DNA of 64,000 bases from Cryobacterium zongtaii (GTDB taxonomy: Bacteria > Actinomycetota > Actinomycetes > Actinomycetales > Microbacteriaceae), in contig NZ_PPXD01000022.1 of NCBI RefSeq assembly GCF_002909375.1, forward strand, positions 1 through 64,000. The letters run 5' to 3'. Below are positions 58,784 to 64,000 of the stretch, in pieces. Position 1 is the first letter of the stretch. Every line of letters begins with the position of its first letter. A model generated the notes under the pieces. The model did not search any database, was not told the origin of the DNA, and worked only from the letters and a program-made list of their open reading frames with translations. A program made the translations under genes and the position numbers.

Positions 58784-60376
58784 TTGGACGTCCAGCTGCT
58801 CCTCGTGATGACCGGTGCGCTCGTCATCGCCGCCTTCGCCCACCTGCGCGGCCTGCAGGCCGGCATCGTCACCGTCACCCTGGCGGCCGCCATCTCGTTC
58901 ATCCCCGGTCTGCCCCGGCTCGAACTCGACCCCGAGCTGATCCTCGGGGTCGTGATCCCGCCGCTGCTCTACTCGGCCACCCTGAATTTCTCGTTCTTCG
59001 CGTTCCTCAAGAACCTGCGCAGCATCCTCGGGCTCGGCGTGGGCCTGGTGATCTTCACCACCGTGGTCGTCGGCTTCCTCACCTCGTGGATCGCCCCGGA
59101 GCTCGGTCTGGCCGGCGCGCTCGTGCTCGCCGCCGTGGTGTCGCCGCCGGACTCGGTCACCACCGTCAGCCACGGCCGCGAGATCGGCCTGCCGCGGCGC
59201 ACGATCTCCATCCTCACCGGCGAAAGCCTCGTCAACGACGCGGCGGCGCTCACCCTGTTCGCCGTGGCCATAGCCGCCGTCACCGGCGACCGGGAGTTCA
59301 TCGAAAACCCGTTCCTGCTCTTCGGCTGGGAGGCCGCGATCGGACTGATCCTCGGTGTCATCATCGGCCGGGTCGTCGTCGCGGTACGGGCCAAGGTGGG
59401 CAACCCCACCATCGAGAGCGGTCTGAACCTGCTGGTGCCGTTTCTGGCCTACTTCGCGGCCGAGCAGCTGCATGCCTCCGGCATCATCGCCGTCGTCGCG
59501 GCCGGCTTCACCGTGAGTCTGTCCCACTTCGGCCGCAGAGAGTCCACCCAGCCCTCCACCGCCTACCGCACCCGGCTGCAGGAGGCCGCACTCTGGCCGG
59601 TCGTTGACCTCATCCTCGAGGCGTTCGTCTTCGCCTACATGGGGCTCCAATTCAGGTTTGTGCTCGACGACCTCGCCGAGTCGAACACCCCCACCTGGTC
59701 CACCATCGGCCTGGGCCTGATCGTGCTGCTCGCGGTCATCCTCTGCAGGTTCGCCTGGGTGTACCTCAGCTACGGCCGGGCCCAACTCGCGCTCCTGATC
59801 TACGCCAGGCGGATGGCCGCCTCCCTCGACCCCCTGGTCCGGCGCCGGCGGCGCGGGCGCGGCGGTCCCGGGCGGGGCGGCCGGTCGGGTCCATTGCGGC
59901 GGCAGGGCGGCAGGGACCGCGGCCACGTCACGGTGCTGACCCCCGCGGAGAACCTCCTCGTCTCCTGGACCGGCATGCGCGGCATCATCACCCTCGCCGC
60001 CGCCGGCGGTATCCCGCTCACCATCGCCTCCGGAGCGCCGTTTCCCGGTCGCACCATCATCCAGACCGTCGCTTTCATCGTGGCCGTCGGCACCCTGCTG
60101 TTGCAGGGTTCGACGCTGCCGCTGCTGGCCAAGAAGCTGCGGATCGACACCAGTGCCGAAGACGCCGAGGTGGAGGTGGGCCGAGCCGAGGCCCGCGCCG
60201 TGGCCGCCGCCGCGGTCGCCGGCCGGGACGACCCCACCAGCGGCGAATACTTCGACCTGCAGCGAGCCGCGCTCACGGCGGCGGTTCGGGCCCGGCAGGT
60301 CTACCCGGGCAGTGCCAGAGACGTGCAGGGCGAGCTCGATGCCCTGCAGGCCGGGGTGACGCCGGTGCTGGACTAG
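58784..60376 (+). CDS. Na+/H+ antiporter, CPA1 family
   Basis: A 530-residue monovalent cation/proton antiporter with about twelve helices. VVSPPDSVTTV (acidic site of helix 5) and GESLVNDAAALTLF (the ND pair) are CPA1 family motifs. An Arg/Gly-rich insertion (about residues 352-382; RRRRRGRGGPGRGG core) interrupts the region between helices 10 and 11 and is unusual. TTG 58784 is the start, after GGAAAGACAGG. A C-terminal 60-residue cytosolic tail may be regulatory. It exports Na+ or another cation for H+. Confidence 0.87.
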   Translation: MDVQLLLVMTGALVIAAFAHLRGLQAGIVTVTLAAAISFIPGLPRLELDPELILGVVIPPLLYSATLNFSFFAFLKNLRSILGLGVGLVIFTTVVVGFLTSWIAPELGLAGALVLAAVVSPPDSVTTVSHGREIGLPRRTISILTGESLVNDAAALTLFAVAIAAVTGDREFIENPFLLFGWEAAIGLILGVIIGRVVVAVRAKVGNPTIESGLNLLVPFLAYFAAEQLHASGIIAVVAAGFTVSLSHFGRRESTQPSTAYRTRLQEAALWPVVDLILEAFVFAYMGLQFRFVLDDLAESNTPTWSTIGLGLIVLLAVILCRFAWVYLSYGRAQLALLIYARRMAASLDPLVRRRRRGRGGPGRGGRSGPLRRQGGRDRGHVTVLTPAENLLVSWTGMRGIITLAAAGGIPLTIASGAPFPGRTIIQTVAFIVAVGTLLLQGSTLPLLAKKLRIDTSAEDAEVEVGRAEARAVAAAAVAGRDDPTSGEYFDLQRAALTAAVRARQVYPGSARDVQGELDALQAGVTPVLD

Positions 60377-60422
60377 CGGAGGCAGCTCGTGGCGACCGGC
60401 CCGCACCTCGTAGGCTGAACCC

Positions 60423-61415
60423 GTGGGGGACACCAAAGAACGCGCAGTGGTAGCCGGGGCATCCGGGTTCATCGGCCAGAGACTCGTTCGCGAGCTCCGC
60501 GACCAGGGCTATGAGGTCGCCCGCATCGGCCGCATCGGGCCCGACGCGCGCTGGGACGACGACACCGCCGTGCGGGAGCTGATCGACGGTTCCGCCCTGG
60601 TCATCAACCTGGCCGGCAAGAGTGTCGACTGCCGGTACACCGACCGGAACCGCACCGAGATCCTTCGTTCCAGGGTCAATACCACCCGGCAGCTCCGCGA
60701 GGCCATCCAGACGAGCGCGCGGCCGCCGCGGGTGTGGCTGAACGCGAGCACCGCCACCATCTACAGATACGCGATGGACCGCCCGATGACCGAGACCCAC
60801 GGCGAGATCGGCTCCGGCTTCTCGGCGGACATCGCCCGCAACTGGGAGGACGAGTTCTTCGCCGGTGACCTGCCCGGCACCCGCCGGGTGGCGCTGCGGA
60901 TGGCCATCGTGCTCGGTGACGGTCCCGCCACCGCGATTCTCGCGCGCCTGGCACGCCTCGGGCTGGGTGGGCCGCAGGTCGACGGGCGGTGGATCCCGCA
61001 CCGGCGCTACCGCGGCATCGGCACTCAGCCGAGCGGAGACGGCACGGCGCCGACCCATCACTCCCGCGGGCGGCAGCGCTTCAGCTGGATCCACATCGAC
61101 GATGTCATGGCATCCATTCGGTTCATCGTCGCCCACGACGAACTCGTCGGGCCGGTCAACCTGGCCGCGCCGCACCCCAGCGACAACCGCACGCTCATGG
61201 CGACGCTACGCCGCCGGGTGGGCGCCAGGCTCGGCCTGCCGGCGTTCCGTTGGATGCTGGAACCGGCCATGTGGCTGCTGCGCACCGAACCCGAGCTGGT
61301 GCTCAAGAGCCGCTGGGTGGAACCGGAACGCCTGGTCGCCGCCGGATACCGGTTTGCCTGGCCTGACCTCGAACCGGCCATCTACGATGTGGTCGCTAAA
61401 TCGGCACGACCATGA
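60423..61415 (+). CDS. TIGR01777-family NAD-dependent epimerase/dehydratase-like protein
   Basis: A 330-residue atypical SDR. AGASGFIGQRLVREL (about 12-26) is the cofactor loop; the C-terminal DUF1731 domain is recognisable (PNSxxN-like APHPSDNRTLMATLRR; RWMLEPAMWLLRTEPELVL; PERLVAAGYRFAWPDLEPAI). TIGR01777 proteins are cytosolic with an unknown substrate and are linked to cell division in some bacteria. It starts at GTG 60423. Its stop overlaps the short frame at 61412, which is possibly coupled to it. Confidence 0.88.
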   Translation: MGDTKERAVVAGASGFIGQRLVRELRDQGYEVARIGRIGPDARWDDDTAVRELIDGSALVINLAGKSVDCRYTDRNRTEILRSRVNTTRQLREAIQTSARPPRVWLNASTATIYRYAMDRPMTETHGEIGSGFSADIARNWEDEFFAGDLPGTRRVALRMAIVLGDGPATAILARLARLGLGGPQVDGRWIPHRRYRGIGTQPSGDGTAPTHHSRGRQRFSWIHIDDVMASIRFIVAHDELVGPVNLAAPHPSDNRTLMATLRRRVGARLGLPAFRWMLEPAMWLLRTEPELVLKSRWVEPERLVAAGYRFAWPDLEPAIYDVVAKSARP

Positions 61416-61660
61416 CCGGGAATCGTGCCCGCGGCTCCGTCACCGCCGTGGCGGTCCGCGTCGCGCGGAGGATCGTCCAGGCGGCCCTCAAAACGGCTCT
61501 GGTGATCGTCGACGCGCTGAACATCGGCCCCGGCTCCGCGACATCGTCGGTGGCGCACCTGCCCGTCCTGCTTCCGCGCCGGGGCGGGGACGAGCCGTCC
61601 GCCGCCCAGCCTCGCAGGAAGCCGCGTTTTCGCCGCCGCCGCCCGCGGCGCTCCAACTAG
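61412..61660 (+). CDS. Possible small basic protein
   Basis: An 82-residue frame whose ATG overlaps the stop of the epimerase-like gene (ATGA). It has one weakly hydrophobic helix (AVRVARRIVQAALKTALVIV) and an Arg/Pro-rich C-terminus. It may be a real coupled gene, but the composition is also compatible with a spurious frame. I do not recognise it. Confidence 0.4.
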   Translation: MTGNRARGSVTAVAVRVARRIVQAALKTALVIVDALNIGPGSATSSVAHLPVLLPRRGGDEPSAAQPRRKPRFRRRRPRRSN

Positions 61661-61744
61661 GCAGCAGCCCCGCGCCGAATCGTCTACTCCCCACCGAATT
61701 GCGGATGCGGGTCACAGCCGCAAGTGACTCCGCGAAATCGGAGC

Positions 61745-61750
61745 TAGAGT
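61745..61750 (+). promoter_or_regulatory. -10 box for a leaderless molybdate operon
   Basis: TAGAGT fits TANNNT and lies 8 bases before ATG 61758, so the first message may be leaderless. A GTG at 61749 with GGAG upstream is the alternative. Confidence 0.4.
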
Positions 61751-61757
61751 GTTTTTC

Positions 61758-62162
61758 ATGCCTCAGATACGCATCAAAGACGCGGCCGCGTTCTTGAGTG
61801 TCAGCGACGATACCGTGCGCCGGTGGATCGACAACGGCGTGCTACCCAGCTCGAAGGACGCCTCGTCCCGCACCGTGGTCGACGGCCTGGCGCTGGCCCA
61901 GCTGGCGCGCAAGAACGCGGTGCTCCCGGAGGATCCGTCCGGAATCGGCCGGTCCGCCCGCAACCGGTTCGTGGGCCTCGTGACCGACATCGTGATGGAC
62001 ACCGTGATGGCCCAGGTTGAGATCCAGTGCGGCCCGCACCGCGTGGTCTCGCTGATGAGCAGTGAAGCCGTACGCGAGCTCGGCCTGGAACTCGGCTCCG
62101 TCGCCATCGCCGTGGTCAAGGCCACGACGGTCATCGTCGAAACACCCCAGGGGCGAGTCTGA
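61758..62162 (+). CDS. HTH-TOBE molybdate-binding regulator-like protein
   Basis: A 134-residue protein with a MerR/excisionase-type helix-turn-helix (IRIKDAAAFLSVSDDTVRRWIDNG) and a C-terminal TOBE/molbindin domain (NRFVGLVTDIVMDTVMAQVEI; GLELGSVAIAVVKATTVIVE), where molybdate binds. The layout fits the DNA-binding molybdate sensor or pterin-type molbindin that precedes modABC in actinobacteria. It probably senses molybdate and controls the downstream transport operon. modA begins 2 bases after its stop. Confidence 0.85.
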   Translation: MPQIRIKDAAAFLSVSDDTVRRWIDNGVLPSSKDASSRTVVDGLALAQLARKNAVLPEDPSGIGRSARNRFVGLVTDIVMDTVMAQVEIQCGPHRVVSLMSSEAVRELGLELGSVAIAVVKATTVIVETPQGRV

Positions 62163-62164
62163 CC

Positions 62165-62944
62165 GTGGCCCGCGTCACCCGCAGCCTCGCGACCGCATTC
62201 GTGATCGGCCTGACCCTCACCGGATGCGGGTCCGCGACCCCGTCACCGACCGGCTCCGCCGCCGCGCTCGGGGGCGACATCACGGTCTACGCCGCCGCGT
62301 CGCTGCAGGGCACCTTCACCGAGCTGGCCGCGTCCTTCGAAGCCGCCAACCCGGGCACCACGGTGGTGCTGAACTTCGCCGGCTCCTCCGCCCTCGTCAC
62401 CCAGATCATCGAGGGCGCCCCGGCCGACGTGTTCGCCTCGGCAGACACCGACAATATGGCCAGGCTCACGGATGCGGCGCTGGGCGACGGCGAGCCCGTG
62501 GACTTCGCCACCAACGTCCTGACCATCGCGGTGCCGCCGGGCAACCCCGCGGGCATCACCGACCTCACCGACCTGACCAGACCCGACGTCAGGCTCGTCG
62601 CCTGCGCCCCCGAGGTACCCTGCGGCGCCGCGGCCGAGACCGTGGCCGCGAGCGCGGGCGTCACGCTCAGCCCGGTGAGCGAAGAATCATCCGTCACCGA
62701 TGTGCTCGGCAAGGTCACCTCGGGTGAAGCGGACGCCGGCCTGGTCTACGTCACCGACGTCGCCGCCGCGGGCGCCGCCGTCGAGGGCATCGAGTTCGCC
62801 GAGGCCGCCAGCGCCGTCAACACCTACCCGATCGTGCCCGTGACCGGCTCGGCATCCGCTGACGTGGCCCGGGCGTTCGTCGACTACGTCACCGGCAGCG
62901 GCGGCGCCGCCGTCCTGCGCGCCGCGGGCTTCGGGGCGGCGTGA
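62165..62944 (+). CDS. modA: Molybdate-binding lipoprotein ModA
   Basis: A 259-residue periplasmic-type binding lipoprotein: lipobox LTGC (Cys21), then [22 protein letters not shown] and [24 protein letters not shown], the conserved ligand-binding loops for tetrahedral oxyanions. [15 protein letters not shown] closes the ligand pocket. It delivers molybdate (or tungstate) to ModBC. GTG 62165 starts 2 bases after the regulator's stop, and modB follows 4 bases after. Confidence 0.95.
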   Translation: MARVTRSLATAFVIGLTLTGCGSATPSPTGSAAALGGDITVYAAASLQGTFTELAASFEAANPGTTVVLNFAGSSALVTQIIEGAPADVFASADTDNMARLTDAALGDGEPVDFATNVLTIAVPPGNPAGITDLTDLTRPDVRLVACAPEVPCGAAAETVAASAGVTLSPVSEESSVTDVLGKVTSGEADAGLVYVTDVAAAGAAVEGIEFAEAASAVNTYPIVPVTGSASADVARAFVDYVTGSGGAAVLRAAGFGAA

Positions 62945-62948
62945 TCTC

Positions 62949-63743
62949 ATGACGGTTCCCCGCTGGGTCTTCGCCGTGGCCGGCCTCGGCGCGGTCTTCG
63001 TGCTACTGCCGCTCGTGGCGATGGCGCTCAGGGTGAACTGGACCGAGTTCGTGCCGCTGATCAGCTCGGAGTCCTCGGTCGCCGCGCTGCTTCTCAGTCT
63101 GCGCACCTCGCTGGCGGCGACCGCGTTGTGTGTAGTCTTCGGCGTGCCGATGGCGTTGGTCCTGGCCCGCACCGACTTCTGGGGGCAGAAGGTGCTCCGC
63201 TCGCTGGTGTTGCTCCCCCTCGTGCTCCCCCCGGTCGTCGGCGGCATCGCGCTGCTCTACACCTTCGGCCGCCGGGGACTGTTGGGCCAGACCTTCGGAC
63301 TCCTGGGCATCGAGATCGCCTTCTCCACCACCGCCGTCGTGATCGCCCAGACCTTCGTCGCCCTGCCGTTCCTGGTGCTGAGCCTGGAGGGCGCCCTGCG
63401 CACGGTGGGCAGCCGGTACGAAGCCGTCGGCGCCACCCTCGGCGCCAGCCCCACCACGGTGCTGCGCCGGATCACCCTGCCCCTGGTGCTGCCGGCGGTG
63501 CTGTCGGGCGCCGTGCTGTCGTTCGCCAGGGCACTCGGCGAGTTCGGCGCCACCCTCACCTTCGCCGGCAGCCTGCAGGGCACCACCCGCACCCTGCCGC
63601 TGGAGATCTACCTGCAGCGGGAGACCGACCCGGACACCGCCGTGGCGCTGTCACTGGTGCTGGTGGTCGTGGCCGTCGTCATCGTCAGCCTCGCCCATCG
63701 CACCGGCGAGCCCTCCCGCCGGCGGGCACGGGCGCTCTCGTGA
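62949..63743 (+). CDS. modB: Molybdate ABC transporter permease ModB
   Basis: A 264-residue permease with six hydrophobic helices. [16 protein letters not shown], the EAA-type loop with [20 protein letters not shown] and [23 protein letters not shown] are characteristic ModB segments. It forms the channel for molybdate. Its stop overlaps the modC GTG (GTGA), indicating a modABC operon. Confidence 0.95.
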   Translation: MTVPRWVFAVAGLGAVFVLLPLVAMALRVNWTEFVPLISSESSVAALLLSLRTSLAATALCVVFGVPMALVLARTDFWGQKVLRSLVLLPLVLPPVVGGIALLYTFGRRGLLGQTFGLLGIEIAFSTTAVVIAQTFVALPFLVLSLEGALRTVGSRYEAVGATLGASPTTVLRRITLPLVLPAVLSGAVLSFARALGEFGATLTFAGSLQGTTRTLPLEIYLQRETDPDTAVALSLVLVVVAVVIVSLAHRTGEPSRRRARALS

Positions 63744-64000
63744 CCTTCTCCCTCGACCTGCACGTCGCCGACCGCGACGTCAGCCTGCACCTGGACGTGG
63801 CGGCCGGCGAGACCGTCGCGATCCTCGGACCCAACGGCGCCGGCAAGTCCACCCTGCTGGGCACCATCGCCGGGCTGGTCACCCCCGACTCCGGGCGTTG
63901 CGAGCTGAACGGCACCGTCTTGTTCGACCTGCCGGGCGCCGGGCGCGGCCCCCGCACCTGGCGGGCCCCCCACCAGCGCGGCGTCTCCCTGCTCGCCCAG
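63740..64000 (+). CDS. modC: Molybdate ABC transporter ATPase ModC, 3' end outside window
   Basis: Only the first 87 codons are in the window. A GTG at 63740 overlaps the modB stop. Walker [10 protein letters not shown] follows ETVAIL (near residue 30-38), as in ABC ATPases, and context makes it ModC. The signature and regulatory TOBE domain lie beyond the edge. Confidence 0.9.
   Translation, partial: MTFSLDLHVADRDVSLHLDVAAGETVAILGPNGAGKSTLLGTIAGLVTPDSGRCELNGTVLFDLPGAGRGPRTWRAPHQRGVSLLAQ

Noticed and set aside
1-64000. tRNA, rRNA, insertion sequences, prophage or integrase genes
   Set aside because: None was found on either strand; codon use and GC are uniform apart from the 33.7-kb AT-rich array.

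Overview
This window is a dense, high-GC segment of an actinobacterial chromosome. Short intergenic gaps, many ATGA and GTGA start/stop overlaps, GTG/TTG starts, TANNNT-type -10 boxes, DtxR-type iron boxes, a mycothiol-type ArsC and an F420-type oxidoreductase all fit an actinobacterium. The gene mix and frequent GGATGC words suggest Microbacteriaceae (for example a Cryobacterium-like organism), but that placement is inference. I saw no rRNA, tRNA, CRISPR array, insertion sequence or prophage. No stretch over about 300 bases lacks a gene; longer gaps hold hairpins, operators or a riboswitch.

Layout. 1-6 kb: the 3' part of a giant repeat-containing membrane protein. 6-11 kb: a GNAT enzyme and a copper island (SHOCT protein divergent from a CopB-type ATPase coupled to a multicopper oxidase, with a CsoR-like operator between). 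11-13 kb: GNAT, M50-like protease, and an iron/manganese VIT transporter behind two DtxR-like boxes. 13-19 kb (minus): a complete ribose operon rbsR-A-C-B-K-D with tandem LacI-type operators. 20-25.6 kb: an SsuBAC-type ABC importer and an acetyl-CoA synthetase with a Thr-Ser microsatellite N-terminus. 25.7-28.3 kb (minus): diacylglycerol kinase plus two alpha/beta hydrolases. 28-34 kb: lspA, VOC protein, LLM oxidoreductase, methyltransferase, DUF1622 protein, MFS transporter. 34-41 kb: two CNNM/CBS proteins, a sugar isomerase/dehydrogenase pair, TetR, and a siderophore-interacting protein behind an iron box. 41-43.4 kb: MarR plus two short-chain dehydrogenases.

43.4-45.6 kb is a fluoride unit: a crcB-motif riboswitch ahead of a phosphoglycerate-mutase-like gene and two CrcB channel halves. 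45.6-56.5 kb is a Ter (tellurium/chemical stress) island: divergent MarR and TerC, then three TerD-family proteins, TelA, two proteins I do not recognise, and a tightly coupled enzyme block (CitE-like lyase, PRTase, StiP/PELOTA protein, HAD phosphatase). 56.5-58.3 kb is an ECF42-like sigma factor with its DGPF partner and a matching promoter. 58-64 kb: ArsC, CPA1 antiporter, TIGR01777 epimerase-like protein, and a molybdate cluster (HTH-TOBE protein, modA, modB, modC cut by the window end).

The main theme is metal, anion and chemical stress handling (Cu, Fe, F, As, Te-type, Mo) mixed with sugar uptake and lipid genes. The most promising under-described part is the Ter island with its two unrecognised coupled proteins; an 80-bp array of four TCCTAATAAACG-type sites at 33.7 kb is the most striking non-coding signal.
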